62,311 nt of DNA from an uncultured Sutterella sp. (lineage in GTDB: Bacteria > Pseudomonadota > Gammaproteobacteria > Burkholderiales > Burkholderiaceae_F): the NCBI GenBank assembly GCA_900544255.1, contig UQUM01000011.1, positions 1 through 62,311 of the forward strand, written 5' to 3'. Each line of letters starts with the position of its first letter. Position 1 is the first letter of the stretch. The notes under the pieces are model-generated. The model worked only from the letters and a program-made list of their open reading frames with translations. It did not search any database and was not told the origin of the DNA. A program made the translations under genes and the position numbers. Of this stretch, positions 23,735-31,894 are shown piece after piece.

Positions 23735-25138
23735 TTAAGCTGCCATGGCGAGGCCGCTTTCAATACGGGCGAGTACTTCGTTCTTACCGAAGAGTTCGAG
23801 CGTCTTATCGATCTGCGGCGTCTTGTCGACGTTGCAGACGAGAACGCGCAGGGGCGTTGCGATCGGTCCCATCTTGATGCCGCGCTTTTCCATTACGGCC
23901 TTGATGACGCCGTAAATCGCCTGAGCATTGAAGTCGGCGAGCTGCGTAATGCCGTCGCGGAAATCAATGAGGGCATCACGGTTGCCGTCGGCGAGAGCGG
24001 CCTTCACAGCCTCTGCGTCGCGTTCAAGGGGCTTGTAGAAGAAGAGCGCCTGATCGGCGAGCGCTTCCAAAGTCGCCGCACGAGTCTTCAAAAGACCGCA
24101 GACGCCGACGAGGTCGGGGCCGCCTTCGACTTTGCCGCCGCGCTTTTCGATGCGGGCGCGCACGAGATCCGCGAGGCGCTTGTCGTCGGCTTCCTTCATG
24201 TACTGCGCATTGAGCCATTCGAACTTCTTGAAGTCGATGCGGGCCGCGGCACGAGAGCAGTCGGAAAGATCAAAGACCTTGGCAAGTTCGTCACGGCTGA
24301 ACTTTTCCATGTTGCCGTGGCCCCAGCCCAGACGAGCGAGGTAGTTGAAGACGGCTTCGGGCAGAAAACCGCGGGCTTCGTATTCCATAACGGAAACGGA
24401 ACCGTGGCGCTTCGAAAGCTTTTGGCCGTCGGGGCCGTTGATGAGCGGGAGATGCGCAAAGACCGGCACTTCGGCGCCCAACGCCTTATAAAGGTTGATT
24501 TGACGGGGGGTGTTGTTGATGTGGTCTGCACCGCGGATCACGTGACTCACCTTCATATCCCAGTCATCCACCACTACGGCGAAGTTGTAGGTGGGAATGC
24601 CGTCGCGCATGATGATGAGGTCATCCAGTTCCTTATTGGAAATGGTGATCGGGCCGTAAACGGCGTCGTTCCAGGTGACGTCGCCGTCGTCCGGGTTACG
24701 GAAGCGGATGACGGGCTTCACGCCTTCAGGAATGGGTTTGCCGACGCAGTTTTCAGGACGCCAGCGGCCGTCGTAGCGGGGTTTTATCCCCTTGGCTCGC
24801 TGTTCTTCGCGCATGGCGTCGAGTTCTTCGGGAGTTGCATAGCACTTATAGGCACGGCCGTCGGCCAACATCTGATCGACGATTTCACGATAACGGTCAA
24901 GACGATCCATCTGGTAGATGGGGCCTTCGTCGTAGTCGAGGTTGAGCCACTTCATCGAATCGAGAATCACCTGAGTGGCTTCGTCGGTGGAGCGCTTCTG
25001 ATCGGTGTCTTCGATACGAAGGAGGAACTTGCCGCCCAGGTGGCGTGCAACAGCCCAGCAATAAATGGCGGTGCGGGCGGTTCCGAGATGCATCATGCCG
25101 GTCGGAGACGGGGCGATGCGGGTGCGGATTTCTTTCAT
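23735..25138 (-). CDS. gltX: Glutamyl-tRNA synthetase
   Basis: Class I synthetase for tRNA(Glu). 467 residues. It has RIAPSPTGMMHLGTARTA (HIGH-type motif) at the N-terminus, LRIEDTDQKRS, the DHINNTPRQINLYKALG segment, and KLSKRHGSVSV (KMSKS type). The C-terminal anticodon-binding helical domain is present. A C-terminal segment (NVDKTPQIDKTLELFGKNEV) is normal for the family. It is a single gene followed by its own terminator. Confidence 0.96.
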   Translation of the reverse strand: MKEIRTRIAPSPTGMMHLGTARTAIYCWAVARHLGGKFLLRIEDTDQKRSTDEATQVILDSMKWLNLDYDEGPIYQMDRLDRYREIVDQMLADGRAYKCYATPEELDAMREEQRAKGIKPRYDGRWRPENCVGKPIPEGVKPVIRFRNPDDGDVTWNDAVYGPITISNKELDDLIIMRDGIPTYNFAVVVDDWDMKVSHVIRGADHINNTPRQINLYKALGAEVPVFAHLPLINGPDGQKLSKRHGSVSVMEYEARGFLPEAVFNYLARLGWGHGNMEKFSRDELAKVFDLSDCSRAAARIDFKKFEWLNAQYMKEADDKRLADLVRARIEKRGGKVEGGPDLVGVCGLLKTRAATLEALADQALFFYKPLERDAEAVKAALADGNRDALIDFRDGITQLADFNAQAIYGVIKAVMEKRGIKMGPIATPLRVLVCNVDKTPQIDKTLELFGKNEVLARIESGLAMAA

Positions 25139-25551
25139 TTGAACCTAAAAAGAAAAGAAAAACTGTCGGCGGAATCAGAAAGCGCTGAGACAGTTGAACT
25201 AACAAAGTCTTCTATTTTAGTCCGTTAGTCCGCAATATCGCAGACTATTTTGCAATGACTGCTGTGGTTGCTGAGTTTCTGTATTTTCAAACTTTCACGT
25301 GTTTTGTAGTAAATGGTTAGTCTGATCAGGAAAATGAGTAGTTTGTTAGTTGAACGGTTAGTTTTGACAGTTAAATGGTTAGTCGAATCCGTTGAAAGAG
25401 AATCATGCAGAGGCGGAAAACTTCCGGGACAGCTAGACTTTGAAATTGATGAAGACAAGATGGTTGTTTTCCGTAAGAAAAACGTCGGCAAGCACCAGGA
25501 GAAAACCGCTAAAATACGCCCCCTTTCAATAACAGCCACCGGATAAAAACC
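25139..25551. other. AT-rich intergenic region with GTTAGT repeats
   Basis: 413 bp between the divergent gltX and miaB without a credible gene. It is much richer in A+T than its surroundings and carries five copies of GTTAGT (25224, 25316, 25345, 25357, 25378). Two of them sit in the longer repeat AAATGGTTAGTC, 62 bp apart. It probably holds the divergent promoters; a regulator-binding role of the repeats is a guess. Confidence 0.6.
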
Positions 25552-26886
25552 GTGTCAGCCGATACTAAAAAAATCTACCTGCGCAGCTTCGGCTGCCAGA
25601 TGAACGACTATGACTCCGCGCGCATCATCGACCTCATGCGCACCAAGGGGTACGAACGCATTGCTGAACCTGACGACGCCGATCTCGTCGTGATCGTCAC
25701 CTGCTCCATCCGCGAAAAGGCGCAGGAAAAAACGTTTTCCGATTTGGGTCGCATCCGCGAACTGAAGAAACTCCGCCCTGGCATGCGGATTGCCGTCGGC
25801 GGGTGTGTTGCGAGCCAGGAGGGGGAAAACATCCTTCGCCGCGCGCCGTGGGTGGACGTGGTTTTCGGGCCGCAGACGCTGCACCGCTTGCCCCAGCTCC
25901 TGGAAAAGAGGGAGACGACGGGGAAAGCGCAGGTGGACATTACCTTCCCGCAGATTGAAAAATTCGATTGCCTGCCGGAACCCAAGGTGGAAGGCCCGAC
26001 CGCTTTTGTATCGGTGATGGAAGGCTGCAGCAAATATTGCTCTTACTGCATTGTCCCCTATACCCGCGGGGAAGAAATCAGCCGGCCCCTGATGGACGTC
26101 TTGGTCGAATGCTCCATTTTGGCCGAGCAGGGCGTCAAGGAAATCACGCTTTTGGGACAGAACGTCAATGCGTATCGCGGCAAGGGGGCCGATGGAGCCG
26201 AAGTCGACTTTGCACTCCTTTTGGAATACGTAAGCGAAATTGAAGGGATCGAGCGCATCCGTTATACGACGAGCCATCCGACGGAATTTTCGGATCGCCT
26301 GATTGCGGCCTACGGGTACCTTCCGAAGTTGGCGAACCACGTGCATCTGCCCGTGCAGAGCGGCTCCGACCGAATCCTCGCGGCGATGAAGCGAGGTTAT
26401 ACGCACGATTGGTACCTTGACCGTATTAAAAAATTGCGCGAAGTGCGCCCGGATATTGCCGTGGCGACCGACTTCATCGTGGGATTTCCCGGCGAAACGG
26501 AAGAGGACTTCGAGGAGACGATGCGTCTTATTGAAGAAGTTGGGTTTGACGCGAGTTTCTCCTTCGTGTATTCCAAGCGCCCGGGAACGCCGGCGGCGGA
26601 TTTGCCCGACGATACGCCGCAGGAAGTTAAATTAAAGCGTCTGCAGCATCTGCAGGCCGTCAACAACGCCAAGGCCGACGAATTGTCCCGCGCGATGCTG
26701 GGGAATTTGGAACGATGTCTCGTGACCGGCGAAGCCCGCCGCGGAGAGGGGGTTCTCGCTGCCCGTACGGACAATAACCGCGTGGTGAACTTTAAGGGTG
26801 ATAAAGCGTTGATCGGCACGATGGTGAATCTGCGGATTACCGAGGTGTATCCCCACACGTTGGGCGGCGTTTTGGAGGCGAAGTGA
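25552..26886 (+). CDS. miaB: tRNA-2-methylthio-N6-dimethylallyladenosine synthase
   Basis: Radical SAM methylthiotransferase that adds the 2-methylthio group to i6A37 of tRNAs reading UNN codons. 444 residues, GTG start with GGAT about 9 bases before. The N-terminal MTTase domain has RSFGCQMNDYDS and further cysteines (VTCSIREK, GGCVASQ). The radical SAM motif is EGCSKYCSYCIVPYTRG (C-X3-C-X2-C). A TRAM domain closes the protein. First gene of a long operon; it overlaps phoH at TGATG. Confidence 0.96.
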   Translation: MSADTKKIYLRSFGCQMNDYDSARIIDLMRTKGYERIAEPDDADLVVIVTCSIREKAQEKTFSDLGRIRELKKLRPGMRIAVGGCVASQEGENILRRAPWVDVVFGPQTLHRLPQLLEKRETTGKAQVDITFPQIEKFDCLPEPKVEGPTAFVSVMEGCSKYCSYCIVPYTRGEEISRPLMDVLVECSILAEQGVKEITLLGQNVNAYRGKGADGAEVDFALLLEYVSEIEGIERIRYTTSHPTEFSDRLIAAYGYLPKLANHVHLPVQSGSDRILAAMKRGYTHDWYLDRIKKLREVRPDIAVATDFIVGFPGETEEDFEETMRLIEEVGFDASFSFVYSKRPGTPAADLPDDTPQEVKLKRLQHLQAVNNAKADELSRAMLGNLERCLVTGEARRGEGVLAARTDNNRVVNFKGDKALIGTMVNLRITEVYPHTLGGVLEAK

Positions 26887-27890
26887 TGCCGGCGGCAGAC
26901 AATTCTCAAGTGTATTCGGCAGATCTCACGCCGCATGAACTGCAGACGGTCGTGGGTGCGTTGGACGAAAATCTGCGTCAGGTGGAAAATGCGTTTTCCG
27001 TGCAGGTCATCCGGCGCGGCAGTCATTTCCGTTTTGTGGGGGCGAACGCTGAGAAAGCCGCAGCCGTCGTGCGCCGCGCCGCCGAACGCGTTCAGGCGGG
27101 GAACGATCTCACCGTAAACGATGTGCAGATGATGATCATCGCCGAAGAACGGGGCGGGGAAACGGAGGACGAAGACGGCGTACAACTTAAGACGCGCCGC
27201 TCGGGACTTAAACCCCGTACGCCCAATCAGAAGCGGTATCTGAAGGCTTTGATGGAAACCGACGTGACTTTCGGCATCGGACCCGCGGGTACCGGTAAGA
27301 CGTATCTTGCGGTGGCGGCTGCTGTGGATGCTTTTGAGCGCGATGCCGTAGAGCGCATTGTTTTGACGCGCCCCGCGGTGGAAGCCGGCGAACGCCTGGG
27401 ATTCCTGCCCGGCGACCTTTCGCAGAAGGTAGATCCGTATCTGCGCCCCCTTTACGACGCGCTTTTTGATCTTTTCGGTTTTGAAAAGACGCAGCGTCTT
27501 ATTGAAAAACAGGTGATTGAGATTGCACCGCTCGCCTACATGCGCGGTCGGACGTTGAACAACGCTTTCGTGATTCTTGACGAAGCGCAGAATACGACCG
27601 TGGAGCAGATGAAGATGCTCCTGACGCGCATCGGTTTCGGTACGCGCGCCGTCATTACGGGCGACGTCACTCAGGTGGATTTGCCTCGGGGCGTAAGAAG
27701 CGGCTTAGCGCATGCGCAGAAGGTGCTCGCCGACGTGCGCGGTATTTCCATCGTGCACTTTACGAGTGAAGACGTAGTGCGTCATCCGTTGGTGGGCGCT
27801 ATCGTCCGCGCGTACGATGCGTATGCCGCCAAGGAAAAAGCCGAGGAGAAGGCGCGCCTGGCGGCAGAAAAATTGGCTTCGGAGGCTTAA
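26886..27890 (+). CDS. ybeZ: PhoH-like ATPase
   Basis: PhoH/YbeZ family NTPase, 334 residues, a partner of the ribonuclease YbeY encoded next. Walker A is GIGPAGTGKTYLAVAAAV and Walker B VILDEAQNTT; the N-terminal 100 residues form a KH-like region. The ATG at 26886 overlaps the miaB stop; a GTG one codon earlier is less likely. The gene order miaB-phoH-ybeY-corC-lnt is conserved in many proteobacteria, pointing to joint action in RNA maturation. Confidence 0.95.
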   Translation: MPAADNSQVYSADLTPHELQTVVGALDENLRQVENAFSVQVIRRGSHFRFVGANAEKAAAVVRRAAERVQAGNDLTVNDVQMMIIAEERGGETEDEDGVQLKTRRSGLKPRTPNQKRYLKALMETDVTFGIGPAGTGKTYLAVAAAVDAFERDAVERIVLTRPAVEAGERLGFLPGDLSQKVDPYLRPLYDALFDLFGFEKTQRLIEKQVIEIAPLAYMRGRTLNNAFVILDEAQNTTVEQMKMLLTRIGFGTRAVITGDVTQVDLPRGVRSGLAHAQKVLADVRGISIVHFTSEDVVRHPLVGAIVRAYDAYAAKEKAEEKARLAAEKLASEA

Positions 27891-27892
27891 CG

Positions 27893-28363
27893 ATGGCAAA
27901 ACGGAAAGCAGGAAAAAAAGCAACGGTGACGTTTGAACGCACGGACGGCGCCAAGAAGCGGCTTCCCACTCGGGCGGAAATGACGCAGTGGATTGAGGCG
28001 GCAAGTTTTGTGCCGTTTGAAGGAGCCGTGCGCTTTGTGGGTAACGAAGAGGGTCAGGAATTAAACCGCACCTACCGCCACAAAGACTATGCGACGAACG
28101 TCCTGACGTTTGATTACTGCCACAAACCCACTGCTCAGGCCGACATCGTCATCGCGACGGCTGTCATTGCAAAAGAAGCGAAAGAACAGAATAAAAGCTT
28201 CCGGGAACATCTGGCGCACATGCTCATCCATTCGGTTCTGCATGCCCAAGGGTGGGATCACTTGACGGACGAAGAAGCCGAAGCCATGGAAAAAGTGGAA
28301 ACTGAAATCCTTTCGGGGCTGGGGTTTGCCGATCCCTACAGCGACCGGGCCCGAGGACATTGA
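27893..28363 (+). CDS. ybeY: Endoribonuclease YbeY, rRNA maturation factor
   Basis: Zinc-dependent endoribonuclease acting in 16S rRNA 3'-end maturation and 70S quality control. 156 residues. The zinc motif H-X3-H-X5-H is HSVLHAQGWDH. TNVLTFDYCH earlier matches the family TDVLSFP segment. It starts 2 bp after phoH. The N-terminus is basic (MAKRKAGKKATVTFERTD). Confidence 0.94.
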   Translation: MAKRKAGKKATVTFERTDGAKKRLPTRAEMTQWIEAASFVPFEGAVRFVGNEEGQELNRTYRHKDYATNVLTFDYCHKPTAQADIVIATAVIAKEAKEQNKSFREHLAHMLIHSVLHAQGWDHLTDEEAEAMEKVETEILSGLGFADPYSDRARGH

Positions 28364-28425
28364 TTGACTTTTGCCGAGCGACGTGCCGAAACCTGAAAGT
28401 TTTCAAGGCGCGTCGGTAATTGCTG

Positions 28426-29307
28426 ATGACAGACGAAGAACATACGACGCAGGACAACGGACTGCTGCAGCGGATCCGTACGGCTTTTCATCACGAAAAA
28501 CCGGAAAGCCGGGAGGCTTTGATTGCCGTTTTAAAGCAAGCTCAGAATGATAAGCTCATCACGCCCGACGTCATGAAGATGATGGAAGGCGCACTCGAAG
28601 TTTCCGAACTCTGTGCGGCGGATCTGATGGTGCAGCGCTCGCAGATCGAAGCGGTGGACTTGTCGGAAAAGCGGGAAGTATGGCTCCCGAAACTCATTGC
28701 TCGGGGACATTCGCGGTTTCCGGTGGTGGACGGCGATTTGGATGAAGTAAAGGGGATTCTGCACGCCAAAGACCTGCTGCGGCTTTTGGTGGAACCTGAG
28801 TACGACATTGCCTCGCACCTGCGGCCCGCCCGGTTTGTGCCGGAAACGCAGCCGCTGCGGATTCTGCTGCGGGATTTCCGTGTGAGCCGCAACCATCTGG
28901 CGCTCGTGATCGATGAATTCGGATCCGTATCGGGCTTAATCACGATCGAAGACGTGATTGAGCAGATCGTTGGCGAGATTGACGATGAATTCGATCGGGT
29001 GAATCCGGAAGGCGACAACATCACGGCTGTTGATCCGGAACATTGGCGCATCCGGGCGGCGACGACGCTCGAACAGTTCAACGACTATTTCGGCAGTAGC
29101 CTGGAAGACCATTATTGCGAAACGATCGGGGGGCTCATTACGGATCGTTTTGAGCATGTGCCGCACAAGGGGGAAGCCATCGAGATTGAAGGGTTCCGCT
29201 TCCGGGTGATGCGGGGGGACGAGCGGCAGGCGACGCTTTTTCTCGCAGAAAAAGTGGTGGCGGCGACGGGCGGCGACCGGACTTCAGAGAAGGAAACGCA
29301 GTCGTGA
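28426..29307 (+). CDS. corC: CorC/YbeX-family CBS-domain protein
   Basis: Cytosolic protein with paired CBS domains and a C-terminal CorC_HlyC domain, linked in enterobacteria to magnesium/cobalt efflux and to ribosome metabolism. 293 residues from the ATG at 28426. ADLMVQRSQIEAVD and LIDEFGSVSGLITIEDV mark the two CBS units, and GEIDDEFDR the CorC linker. The ribosome binding site is poor and a TTG at 28420 is an alternative start. The 62-bp gap to ybeY is the largest in this part of the operon. Confidence 0.9.
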   Translation: MTDEEHTTQDNGLLQRIRTAFHHEKPESREALIAVLKQAQNDKLITPDVMKMMEGALEVSELCAADLMVQRSQIEAVDLSEKREVWLPKLIARGHSRFPVVDGDLDEVKGILHAKDLLRLLVEPEYDIASHLRPARFVPETQPLRILLRDFRVSRNHLALVIDEFGSVSGLITIEDVIEQIVGEIDDEFDRVNPEGDNITAVDPEHWRIRAATTLEQFNDYFGSSLEDHYCETIGGLITDRFEHVPHKGEAIEIEGFRFRVMRGDERQATLFLAEKVVAATGGDRTSEKETQS

Positions 29308-30830
29308 ACGCTTGGCTCACGTTAAACGACCGAAAGGGGGTGGTGTGCCGCGCTCTGTTGGCGGCGGTTTCCGGTGCGGCCGCGACCTTGGGGTTTGCGC
29401 CCTACGGTTTGTGGTTTATGACGGTCATCGCAGCCGTTGCGGTGTTTTATACCGTCGAGAAAAGCCGGTCTGTGAGGGAAGCGGCCGGACTCGGTTGGCT
29501 TTGGGGCGTGAGCTACTTCGCGACGGGGCTCTCCTGGACGCACCGCGCGATGGCCGTTTACGGCGGCGTGGGTGACGTTGTGGCTGCGGGCGGCGTCTTG
29601 GTGATGGCGTCCGTGTTGGCGCTCACGTACGCGGTGCCGGCCGCCGCCGGACGGTGGGTAAGAAAATCGTCCGGAACGGCGGCCTTGGGCCTTCCGGTGT
29701 TATGGGTCTTGGCGGAAATCATCCGCAGCGACGTGCTGGGATTCGGGTGGCTTACGACGGGATACGCGTTTGATACGACGATTCTCGCGGCGTGGGCACC
29801 GGTGGGCGGCGTTCATGCCGTGGCTTTTACGGGGCTCTTGATTGCCGGGACGGCTGCGGCGTCGTTGGCCCGAATGACGAATGTTTACGTGAAGACGGCG
29901 GCGTCATTGGCGGTCGGGGCGGCGGTTTTGGGGACGGTCGCGTTGGATCCCGTGAGTTGGTCGCAGCCTGCGGATCGGATTGCCGTGCGCATCGTGCAGC
30001 CTGATCTTCCGGTGGCGATTTCGGTGACGCGCAAGGATCAGGAAAATCGTTTGGCTCGGGTGGAAGCTATGTCGTTGGCTTCGCCCTTGGGGGCGCGACT
30101 CGATCTCATCGTTTGGCCCGAAAGCGTTTATGCGGCACCTCTGTCGCGGCTTCCCGCGAATTGGGCGCTTTTACCGCAGACAATTGCCCGCAAAACCGGT
30201 GCGGATGTGATTTTCAATGCGTTTGAAGAACCGCAGCCGCGGCAATATTTCAACGCTTTATGGCTTGCGGCGCCCGACAGCGCGGAAAGCCCGGTGTATG
30301 CCAAACGTCATTTGGTGCCTTTCGGGGAATTTGTACCGTTCGGTTTCCGGTGGTTTGTGGATGCGTTGGGAATTCCGATGGCCGATCAAAATCGGGGTAC
30401 TTTGCCGGCGGCCCCCTTAAGGGCGGCGGGCAGCACATTCGGCGCCGCCGTTTGTTATGAAAATTCCTTTGCCGGCGAAATGCGGGAATGGTGGTCATTG
30501 TCGGAAGTGCCGGCGTATCTTGTGACCGTCGCCAACTTGGGGTGGTTTTCTGAGAAGGCGGCCGAACAATTTACGCAGCTTTCCGCCATGCGCTCCCGAG
30601 AATTGGCCCGTCCTCAGATTCAGGCCGTAAACAACGGCCGTTCGGCGTTTATTGATGCCGCAGGGCGCGTGGAGCGTCTGACGACGGCGGGGGCGCAGAA
30701 TGCGGACACGGTCTTTACGACGGCTAAAGGCGCGGCAACACCCTTTGCCCGTTGGGGAAACGCGCCGCTTATTGCGTTGCTTGTCGCGCTGTTGGCTGCG
30801 GCGGCTTTGTGCCGGCGGCGCAGAAAATAG
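29304..30830 (+). CDS. lnt: Apolipoprotein N-acyltransferase
   Basis: Inner-membrane enzyme that adds the third acyl chain to lipoproteins. 508 residues, GTG start overlapping the corC stop (GTGA). Several N-terminal membrane helices (to about residue 215) are followed by a periplasmic nitrilase domain. The catalytic triad is visible as Glu in IVWPESVYA, Lys in YAKRHLVPFGEF and Cys in AAVCYENSF. A last helix precedes the basic RRRRK end. Confidence 0.94.
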   Translation: MNAWLTLNDRKGVVCRALLAAVSGAAATLGFAPYGLWFMTVIAAVAVFYTVEKSRSVREAAGLGWLWGVSYFATGLSWTHRAMAVYGGVGDVVAAGGVLVMASVLALTYAVPAAAGRWVRKSSGTAALGLPVLWVLAEIIRSDVLGFGWLTTGYAFDTTILAAWAPVGGVHAVAFTGLLIAGTAAASLARMTNVYVKTAASLAVGAAVLGTVALDPVSWSQPADRIAVRIVQPDLPVAISVTRKDQENRLARVEAMSLASPLGARLDLIVWPESVYAAPLSRLPANWALLPQTIARKTGADVIFNAFEEPQPRQYFNALWLAAPDSAESPVYAKRHLVPFGEFVPFGFRWFVDALGIPMADQNRGTLPAAPLRAAGSTFGAAVCYENSFAGEMREWWSLSEVPAYLVTVANLGWFSEKAAEQFTQLSAMRSRELARPQIQAVNNGRSAFIDAAGRVERLTTAGAQNADTVFTTAKGAATPFARWGNAPLIALLVALLAAAALCRRRRK

Positions 30831-30943
30831 AGCTCTGCGTTAAAATTCCCCGTTTCGGTGTCGTCAGAAATGACGGTGCCACGATTAAGAAGACGTGCCG
30901 GACGTTTCTTCGGTACGCCGAAAATTTTCCGGGTTAGTAAAAA

Positions 30944-31855
30944 ATGATTACCTTTCAGGAAGTAATTCTGCGCTTGCAGCAGTATTGGAATAAGCAGGGC
31001 TGCGCTCTCTTGCAGCCGATCGACATTGAGGTCGGGGCAGGGACGTCGCATACCGCCACTTTCCTGCGCGCGCTCGGCCCGGAACCTTGGCGTGCCGCCT
31101 ACGTGCAGCCCTCGCGCCGTCCGAAGGACGCCCGCTACGGTGAAAACCCGAACCGTCTGCATCAGCACCATCAGTTCCAGGTCGTTTTGAAGCCCGCTCC
31201 CGTCAATATCGTTGACCTTTATCTCGACAGCCTCCGGGCGTTGGGAATCGACACGGAAGTGAACGACATCCGCTTCGTGGAAGACAACTGGGAAAACCCG
31301 ACCTTGGGTGCCTGGGGCCTCGGCTGGGAAGTGTGGATGAACGGCATGGAAGTGACGCAGTTCACGTACTTCCAGCAGGTGGGCGGCCTCGAATGCAAGC
31401 CCATCACCGGCGAAATCACCTACGGGCTTGAACGCCTCACGATGTACCTGCAGAACTGCGACAACGTGTTTGATCTCGTCTACACCAATTGGAAAGACGG
31501 CATGGGTAAGGAACACACCCTTACCTACGGCGACGTCTTCCATCAGAACGAAGTTGAACAGAGTCACTACAACTTCGAAGCGAGCGATCCGGAGAAACTC
31601 TTCAAGCAGTTTGACTACTTTGAAGGGGAGGCCAAGCGCCTCATGGAAGCGCAGCTTGCACTGCCCGCCTACGAAATGGTTCTTAAGGCCGGCCACACCT
31701 TCAACCTTTTGGATGCCCGCGGCGCCATCAGCGTCACGGAACGTGCCGCGTACATTTCCCGCATCCGCAAGTTCAGCCGCGAAGTCGCCCAGAGCTACTA
31801 CGACTCCCGCGAACGTCTGGGCTTCCCGATGTGCCAGGGCGCCAAGGCGCAGTAA
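30944..31855 (+). CDS. glyQ: Glycyl-tRNA synthetase alpha subunit
   Basis: Catalytic subunit of the tetrameric bacterial GlyRS. 303 residues. The N-terminal QEVILRLQQYWNKQGCALLQP, the class II motif region QPSRRPKDARYGENPNR, and LGWEVWMNGMEVTQFTYFQQ are near-invariant in GlyQ. It follows lnt after 113 bp, so a promoter of its own is possible, and lies directly before glyS. Confidence 0.97.
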   Translation: MITFQEVILRLQQYWNKQGCALLQPIDIEVGAGTSHTATFLRALGPEPWRAAYVQPSRRPKDARYGENPNRLHQHHQFQVVLKPAPVNIVDLYLDSLRALGIDTEVNDIRFVEDNWENPTLGAWGLGWEVWMNGMEVTQFTYFQQVGGLECKPITGEITYGLERLTMYLQNCDNVFDLVYTNWKDGMGKEHTLTYGDVFHQNEVEQSHYNFEASDPEKLFKQFDYFEGEAKRLMEAQLALPAYEMVLKAGHTFNLLDARGAISVTERAAYISRIRKFSREVAQSYYDSRERLGFPMCQGAKAQ

Positions 31856-31894
31856 TTCGTCAGAAACCGACAGAGAATTGAAATCGAGATAGAC

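Noticed and set aside
25201..25400. GTTAGT repeats as a CRISPR array
   Set aside because: Repeats are only 6-12 bases, spacing is irregular, no palindromic repeat and no cas gene nearby.
25225..25546. Two overlapping frames on opposite strands between gltX and miaB
   Set aside because: Their sequence follows the GTTAGT repeats and A+T-rich DNA; no ribosome binding site and no family character.
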